Virus record (IMG/VR): IMGVR_UViG_3300002143_000276 | Location: 1-46,360 of that record | Reading direction: 5' to 3' (one strand) | From: a virus | DNA length: 46,360 nucleotides | Part shown: positions 14,703 to 22,870 of the stretch, piece after piece | Numbering within the stretch: position 1 is the first letter of the stretch | Layout of the letters: each line of letters opens with the position of its first letter | The notes under the pieces: generated by a model | Told to the model about the DNA's origin: nothing | Databases searched by the model: none | What the model saw: the letters and a program-made list of their open reading frames with translations, nothing else | Program-made: the position numbers and the translations under genes

Positions 14703-15357
14703 ATTGTAGGGGCATCGAAATAATTTTATTGAGTTTCGGCTTGTGCTCGACATAGCAAGCATCTTCATATAAACTATTTATACCATCTGCAAACCAAACT
14801 GGCATAGCACGATCAGTCCAACGAGACATTTTTACTTTAGCACCAAGATAGTATGCACGATACGACTTAACAGTATAATCTGTAATTGCACGATCTACTT
14901 TAAACTCGTCAGGCATCGCACGCCAAGGAGCAGTAAAAGGAGCAATGGGTATACTAATTGGTGTTGTTTGGAGTCTATTTAATAGACCACTTCTTTCGCA
15001 TTTATGAATTTTTCCATAGCGGAAAGTATATTCTTTACAAAGAGCATCCAATAGAGTGTATAACCAATAGTAATTAAGCGTTGAATGACGAGCCCATTTT
15101 GCAGATGGATGATTCATGTGTGTCGCTTTATGTAAAATAGAATCACGATCATCGTTTAATTTCCATACTTTGCACTTACGCCAGCGCGCGGGAAGTGATC
15201 CTAACACATATTTCTTTTCGATTATTTCTACACCATCAAGAACTCGATGAGCAGTAGAAAGCAACTGAGCATATTCAAGTATCATTTTAACTACATGCTT
15301 GTCATTGTGCATTTCAGCGCAAACTTGTGCATCGGAATCTAAATAAAATATATTCAT
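14689..15357 (-). CDS. Conserved phage protein (MNIFYLDSD family), function unknown
   Basis: 222 aa. N-terminus MNIFYLDSDAQVCAEMHNDK, then KHVVKMILEYAQLLSTAHRVLDG and HMNHPSAKWARHSTLNYYWL: a set of conserved His, Lys, Trp residues that I remember from many cyanophage and T4-like genomes as hypothetical protein. The conserved charged residues suggest an enzyme or nucleic-acid-binding protein. No assignment is justified. Confidence 0.82.
   Translation of the reverse strand: MNIFYLDSDAQVCAEMHNDKHVVKMILEYAQLLSTAHRVLDGVEIIEKKYVLGSLPARWRKCKVWKLNDDRDSILHKATHMNHPSAKWARHSTLNYYWLYTLLDALCKEYTFRYGKIHKCERSGLLNRLQTTPISIPIAPFTAPWRAMPDEFKVDRAITDYTVKSYRAYYLGAKVKMSRWTDRAMPVWFADGINSLYEDACYVEHKPKLNKIISMPLQYANL
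14775..14782 (-). promoter_or_regulatory. Possible late promoter TATAAATA inside the 222-aa gene
   Basis: Exact box about 75 nt before the FmdB-like gene and PhoH. Coding-strand coincidence cannot be excluded. Confidence 0.35.
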
Positions 15358-15360
15358 AAT

Positions 15361-16215
15361 CTAATCTTTCTTGTTAAAAGGACACTTTCTCATTTCTACA
15401 TAATCTGATGGAAGTTGTTGATTTAGTCTATATGGAATAACTGCTGGTTGCCCATCGTACATAAAATCTTCTGATACATTCGATGGATATCGACTTAAAA
15501 CTCTATTTCTATCAAATGTATTTCCGGCATGATTATATTTTTTCTGCTTAATTTCATCATTAGTAATTAACTTACATTCTATATTAACTTTTCTAGATGA
15601 AAGAGGAATAAAAGCAACTAAAGGTGTATTTGCTTTAATAATAAAACAACGCTTTCCTGTAAAAGGAATAACACAATTCACATTCAACGAAAAAGTAACT
15701 TTAAGATCTACAACGCCTGGTGGTATAATAAGATCTTCTGGATTGTCGAACGCCCAATCATTTTTAACTAACAATAATTTAGTATCGTCTTCAGAATCTG
15801 TTTCAGCAAACCAAGGTACTTCTATTTTAAGATGCATGTATTTTTTTACATTTAACCATTTCTCAAAACCTTGCATTGGATGATGAGTTGCAAGTGTAGG
15901 ATTATTAAAATCAACTCCAATGCCTTCTTCTATATTTTCATTAATATAAAATGGCATATCATATGGAAATGAAATAGTAAACCCATTAGAGAAAAATTGA
16001 TTTAATCCGGTGCAACCTTTCATCGTCCCCATTTCAGCACCGTAAACGGGATTATTTGGATCTGGTTTAGATGGAATTGGTTCTTTTGCCCAGAATAAAG
16101 GAAGAGTTGAAGGCAAATCTTTTTGCCATTGTGGATGAGAATGTTTCATCAACACTGGAGGATTATTAAAATAATCTTTTTGATCAGTGTATAATGTAAT
16201 ATTTAAATCGTCCAT
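15361..16215 (-). CDS. Conserved phage protein, function unknown
   Basis: 284 aa from ATG 16215 (GAAGAG upstream); an in-frame start at 16287 would overlap the previous gene by 71 nt. Segments LPLFWAKEPIPSKP, GTMKGCTGLNQFFSNGFTISFPYDM, IIPPGVVDLKVTFSLNV and CFIIKANTPLVAFIPLS recall a group of phage proteins with a KC-P-F-D-TSGY-I-P pattern, possibly a cupin-like beta fold. Function not known to me. Confidence 0.7.
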   Translation of the reverse strand: MDDLNITLYTDQKDYFNNPPVLMKHSHPQWQKDLPSTLPLFWAKEPIPSKPDPNNPVYGAEMGTMKGCTGLNQFFSNGFTISFPYDMPFYINENIEEGIGVDFNNPTLATHHPMQGFEKWLNVKKYMHLKIEVPWFAETDSEDDTKLLLVKNDWAFDNPEDLIIPPGVVDLKVTFSLNVNCVIPFTGKRCFIIKANTPLVAFIPLSSRKVNIECKLITNDEIKQKKYNHAGNTFDRNRVLSRYPSNVSEDFMYDGQPAVIPYRLNQQLPSDYVEMRKCPFNKKD

Positions 16216-16216
16216 G

Positions 16217-16600
16217 TCACTCTTCAATTTTAATTCTTGGAATAGTTTCCCAATCATCAATGTTTGCATTGTATCTTTGTAATTCAACTCGAATTATCCT
16301 ACCTTGCTTTATATATTCTACCACACGTAGGTTTTCTTGTACACTAATATTTTTTCCAATAGTGCTAGTAGTAATGGCACCAAATGAAGCATTTGTTAAA
16401 TTTTGTTGGCCTATTGTTAGAGTACCAGTATAACGAGTAGTACCACTTATTACGTCAGTCATTTCTTCTATTGTCATATATTTGTATATTTCATCACTAA
16501 TTGAACGTGTTAATGAACTCATCACATATTGTTTAAGCTCGTCAGGATGCAGGCGCACAATATCGCAATTTGCTACTGTAACTGCAGCAACTAAAGGCAT
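16217..16600 (-). CDS. Hypothetical protein
   Basis: 127 aa. N-terminal half helical (HPDELKQYVMSSLTRSISDEIYKYM), C-terminal half beta-rich with Thr/Gly repeats (RYTGTLTIGQQNLTNASFG) ending in RIKIEE. One Cys. It shares the operon with the neighbours. Not recognised. Confidence 0.65.
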   Translation of the reverse strand: MPLVAAVTVANCDIVRLHPDELKQYVMSSLTRSISDEIYKYMTIEEMTDVISGTTRYTGTLTIGQQNLTNASFGAITTSTIGKNISVQENLRVVEYIKQGRIIRVELQRYNANIDDWETIPRIKIEE

Positions 16601-16602
16601 TT

Positions 16603-17313
16603 TTATTTGTTTCTATCAGTATCGAAATAATCCTTAGAGTGCTTAATATCTTCTTTTTCAGCATCTGAATCTTGCGCAACGGAAACTGCTAATTGCCCAT
16701 CGTCATTAATTTGCGTGATATGACGTTTCTTTTGTTCATCTGTCCAATCTTTTAAATAATCGTTGTCTTCATTATGCAATTGGATAAATTCAGCTTCACT
16801 GATTACACGATGAGAGACAATAGTTTCTCCAAGATGTTCTTGAGAAAACTCAGTAGCTTCATTCATAGTAACAGTGTCTAATGCCCATTCTTTTTTTCCT
16901 GCAGGAACTTCAACAACGTAACGTTGACGAAACGTTGAAATGCATTCAACCAATACTAATTCTTTTTCCATTTCTTTCTTCCTTAAAATCCAACTACCAT
17001 CATGATTATCGATCCATTCTACAGTATCACCAGTTTTCCAACCAAGTTGATCACATATTTCATTTCCTAAAGGAAGGACCATATCGCCTGATCCGTCGTC
17101 TGCTTCTTCTAATGCTATAGTCCAATGCGTATTCATATTTCTTTTCCTTTGAAAGCTTTCACAATCTTCTAATGTTCCAACTTCATACCCTTTATCGCTA
17201 TGAATAGTTGCTGCTTCATCCCAATATTCGCATTCACACACATATCTATCTTGTGTAAGTGAAGCGTTTCTTAAAAACCCATGAGGTGCATCTGGATGAT
17301 CTTTACAAGCCAT
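16603..17313 (-). CDS. Three-module phage protein with an AbrB-like domain
   Basis: 236 aa. Residues 1-60 carry ACKDHPDAPHGF and RYVCECEYW, a Cys/His motif seen in separate small phage proteins; 60-112 hold an AbrB/SpoVT-like domain (MVLPLGNEICDQLGWKTGDTVEW, DGSWILRKKE); 115-200 hold ELVLVECISTFRQRYVVEVP and NDYLKDWTDEQ, also usually a separate phage gene. The fusion is unusual. Possibly a DNA-binding regulator. Overlaps the upstream gene end by 11 nt. Confidence 0.75.
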   Translation of the reverse strand: MACKDHPDAPHGFLRNASLTQDRYVCECEYWDEAATIHSDKGYEVGTLEDCESFQRKRNMNTHWTIALEEADDGSGDMVLPLGNEICDQLGWKTGDTVEWIDNHDGSWILRKKEMEKELVLVECISTFRQRYVVEVPAGKKEWALDTVTMNEATEFSQEHLGETIVSHRVISEAEFIQLHNEDNDYLKDWTDEQKKRHITQINDDGQLAVSVAQDSDAEKEDIKHSKDYFDTDRNK

Positions 17314-17641
17314 AATCTAATTCCAACCAATTTGTATCTTCAGGAAGGATCTCAATCGTAGCATTATTCTCTTCTGCTGTCTTAATCATATTTTGCAAAA
17401 CGCCACCGCCATAACCATTTGTCCCATATGAATGCGCACTACAATAGTATGTTGAACCAGAATGCCCGTCAAATGCGTATATGTTATCTGTACGATATGC
17501 TTTAACAATGCCGCTGTTCATTTGCCAAGAATCACTGCCAAGATAACCACCATACCAGCATGCAAACACTCTGTACAATACAGGATTATTTGCACTAGTG
17601 ATTTTGACAACTACCCATTTATCTGGATGATACTCACTCAT
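17303..17641 (-). CDS. Conserved phage protein, function unknown
   Basis: 112 aa. HPDKWVVVKITSANNPVLYRVFACWYGGYLGSDSW and a C-terminal ILPEDTNWLELDYGL; the pattern (WVVVK...Y.V.A.W.GGYL..DSW..NSGI) is one I recall from T4-like phage hypotheticals. Beta-rich, soluble, two Cys. Confidence 0.75.
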   Translation of the reverse strand: MSEYHPDKWVVVKITSANNPVLYRVFACWYGGYLGSDSWQMNSGIVKAYRTDNIYAFDGHSGSTYYCSAHSYGTNGYGGGVLQNMIKTAEENNATIEILPEDTNWLELDYGL

Positions 17642-18033
17642 TTTGTTTCTTTCGCTAAAATTTTATAACCATTCGTCGTAGGATGCACTTTATCTTTTGA
17701 TAATTCTGGAATAGGCAATATCGTATCATTGTAATTCTTTGCAATGATTTTTATATGATTTTGAATATGAGGTTTTATTGCTGGCATAATCCAATAAACG
17801 TGTGTTGCATCAATAGAATCACGTAACTTTAAAAGTTCTTTAAATGTGTGCACGGCATCATGATCATTAGATCCTAAACTAATTATTACAGTTTTACTAA
17901 GATCTTTTTGAATAACGAATCTTTTGTTCCATTGAGAACTATTATATCCGCTGATTGCATAGGAAACGCAGTCGGGTCTTTGGGCTGCAACGCCAACTGC
18001 TATACTATCTCCTAAGATCATGCATTCAAACAT
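17638..18033 (-). CDS. SGNH/GDSL-type hydrolase
   Basis: 131 aa. Block I LGDSIAVGVA with nucleophile Ser10, block III VIISLGSND, and block V DKVHPTTNGY (Asp/His). Shorter than most family members but all catalytic blocks are present. Esterase, lipase or deacetylase of unknown substrate; no signal peptide, so cytoplasmic or virion-associated. Overlaps the metallophosphoesterase gene by 8 nt. Confidence 0.85.
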   Translation of the reverse strand: MFECMILGDSIAVGVAAQRPDCVSYAISGYNSSQWNKRFVIQKDLSKTVIISLGSNDHDAVHTFKELLKLRDSIDATHVYWIMPAIKPHIQNHIKIIAKNYNDTILPIPELSKDKVHPTTNGYKILAKETK

Positions 18034-18970
18034 TTATGTACACCAATTTAAAGTTATCAGCACGACTTTCGTGATTGATATATCCACGAGGATTACAAAC
18101 AACTCTAGTAGCACCAATCATATAATCAAAATCTTCATGAGTATGACCATGAGTCCACAATTTGATTTGTGGATTATCTAAAATGAATTCGTCTAGTCTA
18201 GAATTATATGCTCCATTGATCAATGAATCACGTTTATATTTCGGATGTTCTGATCCTTTGCTTGGAGCATGATGCCCTACGACTACAAACTTTTGATCAT
18301 ACTTACCTTCAATAACCGCGCTAATATAACCAAGCATTTTCTTATGATCTTCAACTGTATCTTCTGGCGTAAACCTTCCTGGAAATTTCTTTTTCTTAGT
18401 TCTAGTTTGAATCTTCAAACCTTGTTCGTTTACTGAATACTTATTGCTGCGAAAATCATTTGGATCATAATCTGGATTTTCTTGGTATATTGGAACTGAG
18501 CGATAAACACTTGTATTACTATTACGCACACACTGAAAATCATTCATTCTATCAGTAACGTGTTGCATAGTCATTTCATCTTCTTTATTCATATCAGTCC
18601 ACAATGTTCCACCAACAAATATCACATCATTAATGACTTTGGTTTCTTTATCTAGAAAGTATACGTTACTCAGAAGATTTGATTCTAGCATTGATCTAAT
18701 CTTTGTGCCAGTTGTAGCAAAATCACCATGATAATGCTCATGGTTACCCATTACATAAATGACATGAGGAAATTGAAATGAACAGCGTTTAAAGAAGTCT
18801 ACAAAGCGAGTGCTTCGTGCACCTTCTAAAAAGTTGTGTGGGTCTGGTGCACCAAGATCAGTAGCAACCATAATGTCGCCACTAAGTATCAATACATCGG
18901 CATTTTCAGTATTTTGTAAATTGATATCACCAAATTCAAGATGGATATCTGATCCTAATGCAATTTTCAT
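18026..18970 (-). CDS. Calcineurin-like metallophosphoesterase
   Basis: 314 aa. Metal-binding motifs in order: GSDIHLEFGD (DxH), LILSGDIM (GD), VIYVMGNHEHYH (GNHE), FVVVGHHAP (GHH) and WTHGHTHEDFDY (GHxH). Phosphodiesterase or phosphatase; phage members are thought to act on nucleotides or capped ends, unproven here. First gene behind the promoter at 18993-19022, with AGGAGAAACGTTTT before the ATG. Confidence 0.92.
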   Translation of the reverse strand: MKIALGSDIHLEFGDINLQNTENADVLILSGDIMVATDLGAPDPHNFLEGARSTRFVDFFKRCSFQFPHVIYVMGNHEHYHGDFATTGTKIRSMLESNLLSNVYFLDKETKVINDVIFVGGTLWTDMNKEDEMTMQHVTDRMNDFQCVRNSNTSVYRSVPIYQENPDYDPNDFRSNKYSVNEQGLKIQTRTKKKKFPGRFTPEDTVEDHKKMLGYISAVIEGKYDQKFVVVGHHAPSKGSEHPKYKRDSLINGAYNSRLDEFILDNPQIKLWTHGHTHEDFDYMIGATRVVCNPRGYINHESRADNFKLVYINV

Positions 18971-18992
18971 AAAACGTTTCTCCTATAGTACT

Positions 18993-19022
18993 ATTATACC
19001 ATAAAGACGAATTAATGTATAC
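18993..19022 (-). promoter_or_regulatory. Early promoter (GTATAC-N18-TATAAT)
   Basis: GTATAC 19022-19017, TATAAT 18998-18993, conserved spacer. Drives the metallophosphoesterase and SGNH genes; upstream of it lies a dispersed repeat. Confidence 0.85.
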
Positions 19023-19040
19023 TATTAAAGATAGACTTTA

Positions 19041-19186
19041 GGTGACTTCAAGAGCCCTCAAGAGCATATACGTTGGTATACCCCCTTCTAAAGCAGATTT
19101 CGTGCACTCTGGTGCACTCTGGTGACTTTTGGTGTATTTTGATCATATAAGTTGTTGATTTATAAGGGCTGAAATTGGCTAAAAAG
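19041..19186. repeat. Dispersed non-coding repeat, copy 1
   Basis: About 140 bp in the gap upstream of an early promoter. It shares CCCTCAAGAGCATATA, GGTATACCCC, TTCTAAAGCA, CTGGTGCA and AAGTTGTTGATTTATAAGGG with 41291-41407, which lies in the same relation to another promoter. No open frame. Confidence 0.8.
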
Positions 19187-19190
19187 CCTA

Positions 19191-19787
19191 TTATTTACCA
19201 AGAATAGCTTGAGCAAGAAGTTGCATCCGCATAACGTCCATTGCTACATCGTGGCACGGATCGTGCTTTACAAACTTACTTGCTAGTTCACCTGGAATAA
19301 ATCCATTATCAAGTTTCATACCAAATGACATACCTTCAATCATTGAACGAGTGTCACGCACTGTTCGCCAGTGAAAAGGATCTTGATGCCGAGTATCTTT
19401 CATCAAATGATCTAAAAATATTGGATCAAAAGTGTTTCCTCGAGTATAAGACTTTTTAATCTTTGAGCATTGACAATTATTAATAATGAATTCATATAAA
19501 GCATGAATGGACACATCTTCTGCTGAAGGACGAATTTGCTTTTTAGCTTCAGCCCCTTGGCTATTCCACCAATCAAGAGTTTCTTTACTAATCTTACGAT
19601 TAAACAAAATAGTTTGTTCTTCTACATCAAATTTAATGTATTTACAAGAATCAACTAGTTCTTCATATGAATAAGGATTCTCAATATAACGCTTTTCACT
19701 AAACGACAACATCGCAAAAGAAACAACTACACTACGTAGTTGATCTTGACCAAGTGTTTCAAAATCATAAATTACGCATTCATTCAT
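19191..19787 (-). CDS. dexA: Exonuclease A, DexA-like 3'-5' exonuclease
   Basis: 198 aa. ExoI IYDFETLG, TLDWWNSQGAEAKKQIRPS, ExoII NTFDPIFLDHLMKD and ExoIII KHDPCHDVAMDVMRMQ; the segment around EWWKNQSPEARK in T4 DexA is nearly the same. DEDD exonuclease that may degrade host DNA or proofread repair. The ATG overlaps the previous stop (ATGA). Confidence 0.92.
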   Translation of the reverse strand: MNECVIYDFETLGQDQLRSVVVSFAMLSFSEKRYIENPYSYEELVDSCKYIKFDVEEQTILFNRKISKETLDWWNSQGAEAKKQIRPSAEDVSIHALYEFIINNCQCSKIKKSYTRGNTFDPIFLDHLMKDTRHQDPFHWRTVRDTRSMIEGMSFGMKLDNGFIPGELASKFVKHDPCHDVAMDVMRMQLLAQAILGK

Positions 19788-20068
19788 AGCATTCTCATTA
19801 ATCCAATAGTGTCTATTACAGTCAGCAATAGATAGTTAACCAACATACCAAACGACTGCCGACTAAAAGCAGCCCAAGCGTAAAGAGCGCAACCAGTAAT
19901 CCAAACAGGATACAAGAAAAGCAAAGGCGGATTAGGAACTGTCATTGCCATAGTAATAGCGCAACCAATACTAATAGCCCAAGCCAACAACTCAACGAAA
20001 AAGCGAAAAGGGTGAGATTTAAAGTCATAACGAATCCAATCAAATGTCGGTCCAAATAATTTTAGCAT
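19784..20068 (-). CDS. Conserved phage membrane protein
   Basis: 94 aa from ATG 20068 (TAATG junction with the upstream gene). Three hydrophobic helices: FFVELLAWAISIGCAITMAM, LLFLYPVWITGCALYAWAAF and MLVNYLLLTVIDTIGLMRML. I recall similar short membrane proteins (with VPNPP between helices) from T4-like cyanophages; function unknown. Confidence 0.8.
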   Translation of the reverse strand: MLKLFGPTFDWIRYDFKSHPFRFFVELLAWAISIGCAITMAMTVPNPPLLFLYPVWITGCALYAWAAFSRQSFGMLVNYLLLTVIDTIGLMRML

Positions 20069-20754
20069 TAATCCCAAAGTCCTTGATAATATTTTCCAAA
20101 CAAGCGGAACCCATTTGCTATACGGTCTTCAACTTTTTTCATGCCCTCGTAATCGCATTGGTAAGTGTGGTTAGGCCCGTCAACTGATTGATACATAGTA
20201 GGCTTACCTGCATCGTCCCAAGCACAAGCTTTCTGGTCCAAGTCGATTTCACCAGAGCGGAAAGCATTTTCCCAAGAATCATCTACTTTACATTCAAAAG
20301 CAAAGATCATTTCGTCCATTACCCAATCCCAACGTGTGTGAACTAGTTCAAAGTCAACATCTTTTTCTTCGCGAGCTTCAGCATAGAAATCAAACGTTAG
20401 TTGTTGGTCCCACTCTTCTGTAGAAGTACTGCGAAGTTCTATAGGAACATCTTCGCATTCAACAGAACATGAGCCATGCTTATCCTTTTTCAATTGTTTG
20501 AGCATGGGAAGTATGATATCAGCCAAGGTGTGATCCATTGACCAAGTGTCCCAACGATCAAGTTTAACATAATTGATTTTAGGATGAACTATATCTAGAA
20601 ATTTTTGTAAAGTAGTGGAAAACGGAGTTAGACGATCTGACCACTTGTCAATAATAGGCTCGTCGTAGTCAATCTCGCGCCAGAAGAAGACTTTTTCCAA
20701 AATAGTATATGGCGAAAGCCAATGGCTGCGATAATTGTTAATGTATACCTTCAT
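20068..20754 (-). CDS. Conserved T4-like phage protein, function unknown
   Basis: 228 aa. Characteristic segments SHWLSPYTILEKVFFWREIDYDEP, KINYVKLDRWDTWSMDHTLADIILPMLKQLK and NGFRLFGKYYQGLWD; many Trp, Asp and Glu. One of the most conserved unassigned proteins of marine T4-like phages. Paired with the membrane protein downstream through an overlapping stop/start. Confidence 0.87.
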   Translation of the reverse strand: MKVYINNYRSHWLSPYTILEKVFFWREIDYDEPIIDKWSDRLTPFSTTLQKFLDIVHPKINYVKLDRWDTWSMDHTLADIILPMLKQLKKDKHGSCSVECEDVPIELRSTSTEEWDQQLTFDFYAEAREEKDVDFELVHTRWDWVMDEMIFAFECKVDDSWENAFRSGEIDLDQKACAWDDAGKPTMYQSVDGPNHTYQCDYEGMKKVEDRIANGFRLFGKYYQGLWD

Positions 20755-20763
20755 GGAGTCTAC

Positions 20764-20916
20764 CTATAATTGTTGAAAAGTGAGAAAGACTGCTGTTATC
20801 AACAAAACTACCCATTCTAAAAGAGTAAAATTGACAGCATAAAGAAAATCAAAAGAAAACTGCCTGTGTTCAGGACAATTTCGGCCTTGATTACAATTAT
20901 GATTACAGCATTTCAT
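20764..20916 (-). CDS. Small Cys-rich membrane-anchored protein
   Basis: 50 aa, GGGAGA before ATG 20916. N-terminal CCNHNCNQGRNCPEH (five Cys, two His: likely metal site), then a C-terminal hydrophobic helix LLEWVVLLITAVFLTF. It overlaps the end of the upstream gene by 14 nt and ends 10 nt before the 228-aa gene. Short C-x-Q-G-R-x-C proteins occur in other phages. Function unknown. Confidence 0.65.
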   Translation of the reverse strand: MKCCNHNCNQGRNCPEHRQFSFDFLYAVNFTLLEWVVLLITAVFLTFQQL

Positions 20917-21085
20917 TTTCTATCTCCCAAGCATAGTGTTGAAGAAGCTTGTTATAGATATTCATGACATTCTGAGGAATGACTCCTTCATATTGTCTCT
21001 CTGCTTGTTCAATTTGACATGCTAGTTCTCTCGAGAGTTGCAACTCTTTGATAGTACCAATCGGTAATACTTCAAAATCACTCAT
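20903..21085 (-). CDS. Hypothetical small protein
   Basis: 60 aa, helical (ELACQIEQAERQYEGVIPQNVMNIYNKLLQHY). First gene behind the promoter at 21117-21146. No recognised domain. Confidence 0.65.
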   Translation of the reverse strand: MSDFEVLPIGTIKELQLSRELACQIEQAERQYEGVIPQNVMNIYNKLLQHYAWEIENEML

Positions 21086-21116
21086 ATAGATTCCTTAATG
21101 ATGAACTCCAAGATAC

Positions 21117-21146
21117 ATTATAACATTCTTTAAGAGTTCTGTACAA
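21117..21146 (-). promoter_or_regulatory. Early-type promoter with divergent spacer
   Basis: TTGTAC 21146-21141, 18-nt spacer, TATAAT 21122-21117. The spacer is unlike the conserved one. Confidence 0.65.
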
Positions 21147-21166
21147 TTTAAAACGTCAATATTATT

Positions 21167-21343
21167 CTAATTAAAATCAATTGGTAAACACTTATAAATT
21201 CGTTTTGGATCAGACTTCACTTTATTGATTTTTGCAGTTTCGCACTGAGCTTTGTTTTTGAATTGATTGACCACTTCAACATTTGAATTTGGTAACGGCC
21301 CTGGAACCAAAACTAAAATTAACACCCATTCGTATAGTACCAT
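21167..21343 (-). CDS. Small protein with N-terminal hydrophobic segment, probably leaderless
   Basis: 58 aa. WVLILVLVPGPLP at the N-terminus could be a signal or anchor, followed by a Lys-rich part with two Cys (KAQCETAKINKVK, YKCLP). ATG 21343 lies six nt after the -10 hexamer at 21350-21355, exactly where transcription should start, and no ribosome binding site exists. Small secreted proteins with two Cys are common in phage early regions. Confidence 0.6.
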   Translation of the reverse strand: MVLYEWVLILVLVPGPLPNSNVEVVNQFKNKAQCETAKINKVKSDPKRIYKCLPIDFN

Positions 21344-21349
21344 AGTTAT

Positions 21350-21379
21350 ATTATATCAAATTAACGATTTATTGTACAC
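21350..21379 (-). promoter_or_regulatory. Early promoter (GTGTAC-N18-TATAAT), leaderless start
   Basis: GTGTAC 21379-21374, TATAAT 21355-21350. Expected start point coincides with ATG 21343. Confidence 0.85.
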
Positions 21380-21382
21380 CGT

Positions 21383-21619
21383 TTATGCTGGAACTCCAAA
21401 ATGCTCTCGTATTAAATGCACTGCTAAATTTTCATCAAAGGGAAACGGCTCATCTTTCCACGCTAGAAGCCCGCGCGCTGATTCTTCGATAATGAGCTCT
21501 ACAAATTTTTTCTGAAATTGTTCTTTATAACTATATTCATTCGTTGGAAGAAACATGAGTTGATCCCAGGCGTAATTTTTTGCTTGTTCTTCTATTTTTT
21601 TAATTAGTTCTATATTCAT
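21383..21619 (-). CDS. Small phage protein, HFGV paralogue family (member 1)
   Basis: 78 aa. Shares with 22867-23088 and 25509-25754 the frame MN-x-E...EQA near the start, KFxELIIEE in the middle and a C-terminal HFGV. Cytoplasmic, helical. The family is known to me from other phage early regions as hypothetical. Confidence 0.75.
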   Translation of the reverse strand: MNIELIKKIEEQAKNYAWDQLMFLPTNEYSYKEQFQKKFVELIIEESARGLLAWKDEPFPFDENLAVHLIREHFGVPA

Positions 21620-21960
21620 CGGCTTGCCCTTATTTCAGAGTCAGGATGTTCTAAACAAGCCTGCCAATAATCATAAACAAACTTAACGAGTCCTTCATAA
21701 GAACCCCATCCATTTTTAGGATTATATTCTTTGAATTTCTCAGGATAAGAATTAAGATTATTATAACTTTCCTCAAGATGCTTAGTTAGTTCTCGAGCAA
21801 ATCTTAGATTATGTTCTTCAGGGCGCCATAATATATTATATAACGTAAGACCATTTGCGCCTATAGGACAAGCACTAGCCATTTCACCAAGATTATGCGT
21901 GATATTATGACTCCACTTTGATACGGGTTCATTCACCGTCAGATCTATATCAAGACTCAT
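21616..21960 (-). CDS. Conserved phage protein (MSLDIDL...NITHNLG family)
   Basis: 114 aa. ITHNLGEMASACPIGANGLTLYNILWRPEE, FKEYNPKNGWGSYEGLVKFV and a terminal tail. This pattern (NITHNLG...LWRPEE...NPxNGWGSY) is frequent in phage and prophage early genes, unassigned. Overlaps the downstream start by 4 nt. Confidence 0.82.
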   Translation of the reverse strand: MSLDIDLTVNEPVSKWSHNITHNLGEMASACPIGANGLTLYNILWRPEEHNLRFARELTKHLEESYNNLNSYPEKFKEYNPKNGWGSYEGLVKFVYDYWQACLEHPDSEIRASR

Positions 21961-21967
21961 TTATAGC

Positions 21968-22150
21968 TCACTCGTCATTTTGTTCGTCAAAGATAAAATA
22001 TTCACAGATTTCGTTTTGTACAGCCTGAGCAATAGTTTCTTTAATAAATTCTTCAGAAGGATTATCATCGTGCTTATAAGCTCGAGTATAACCATATTCA
22101 ACACCACGCTCGATGCATTCTGCCATTACAATATATTCACGCACTTTCAT
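21968..22150 (-). CDS. Conserved small phage protein
   Basis: 60 aa. ECIERGVEYGYTRAYKHDDNPSEE and a C-terminal acidic FIFDEQNDE. I recall the GYTRAYKHxDxPSEE motif from other phages; function unknown. Start overlaps the upstream gene by 4 nt. Confidence 0.75.
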   Translation of the reverse strand: MKVREYIVMAECIERGVEYGYTRAYKHDDNPSEEFIKETIAQAVQNEICEYFIFDEQNDE

Positions 22151-22344
22151 TCTTCTTCTCCTTCTTCATCACGAAAAAATTTTCCTATATGGGTATAAGC
22201 TTCTTCGAGAGTATCTAGCAATTGACCAGCAATTTCTTCACTATCAACAAATTCAGTTACTAAGATACTTCCATGATTAACGCTACCAAAAACTTCTTCA
22301 TCTTCTGCTAAGATCTCGATTCGTATTGATTTATGTGTATTCAC
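22147..22344 (-). CDS. Hypothetical acidic protein
   Basis: 65 aa starting at GTG 22344 with GGAG nine nt upstream. Strand-rich N-terminus (IRIEILAEDEEVFGSV), acidic C-terminus. No recognised family. Confidence 0.6.
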   Translation of the reverse strand: MNTHKSIRIEILAEDEEVFGSVNHGSILVTEFVDSEEIAGQLLDTLEEAYTHIGKFFRDEEGEEE

Positions 22345-22356
22345 TGTTTATATCTC

Positions 22357-22668
22357 CTAGGTGTGTTCAATAATCTTAATGCCAGCGCTACGAATAGCAC
22401 TCGCGCAGATAGGACAGGGAGCAGCCAACGCCGGATCTCCGTTACTATTATGTCGAGTCACACTAATTCTATGCGCTCGGCCAAGATAGCGACAAAGCGT
22501 GATAGCATGAATCTCGGCATGTAGATATTTTCGTTCTTCATTACCCAATAGACGAGCATGTTTAGCTTGAAGTGGATGAGTCTTTAAATAATTGTTTCTG
22601 CCAACACTCAAAATCCGCCCTCGTTTGTCATAAATAATAGCTATAATTTTAAATCGTTTTTGCGCCAT
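22357..22668 (-). CDS. Cytidine/deoxycytidylate deaminase-like protein
   Basis: 103 aa. Zinc site motifs HAE at 50-52 (YLHAEIHAI) and PCPIC at 84-88, with GRILSVGRNNYLKTHP before them. Shorter than T4 dCMP deaminase (193 aa). Probably acts on nucleotides or nucleosides (dCMP to dUMP for thymidylate), but the substrate is not evident. Close to the small-protein genes of the early operon. Confidence 0.85.
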   Translation of the reverse strand: MAQKRFKIIAIIYDKRGRILSVGRNNYLKTHPLQAKHARLLGNEERKYLHAEIHAITLCRYLGRAHRISVTRHNSNGDPALAAPCPICASAIRSAGIKIIEHT

Positions 22669-22672
22669 ATAA

Positions 22673-22870
22673 TTAGATTTTCAACGAGTTCTCAACTTTA
22701 TTGCACAAATCTAATGAAGCATTTTCCAGCTCAACCAATTTTGCTTCTAATACTTCTATTTGTTTTGCTTGTTTACGTATAAATGCAGCAGCTTCTTTAT
22801 TATAGAATCCATGATAAGTGTAATTAATACTTCGCATTTCGAGCTTAATAGCTAATTCATACGCAGTCAT
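22673..22870 (-). CDS. Hypothetical coiled-coil protein
   Basis: 65 aa; C-terminal half AKQIEVLEAKLVELENASLDL is a short coiled coil. Start overlaps the upstream stop (ATGA). Confidence 0.65.
   Translation of the reverse strand: MTAYELAIKLEMRSINYTYHGFYNKEAAAFIRKQAKQIEVLEAKLVELENASLDLCNKVENSLKI

Noticed and set aside
14689-15357. Pyrimidine-dimer glycosylase assignment for the MNIFYLDSD protein
   Set aside because: I could not match the residues of T4 DenV; left as unknown.
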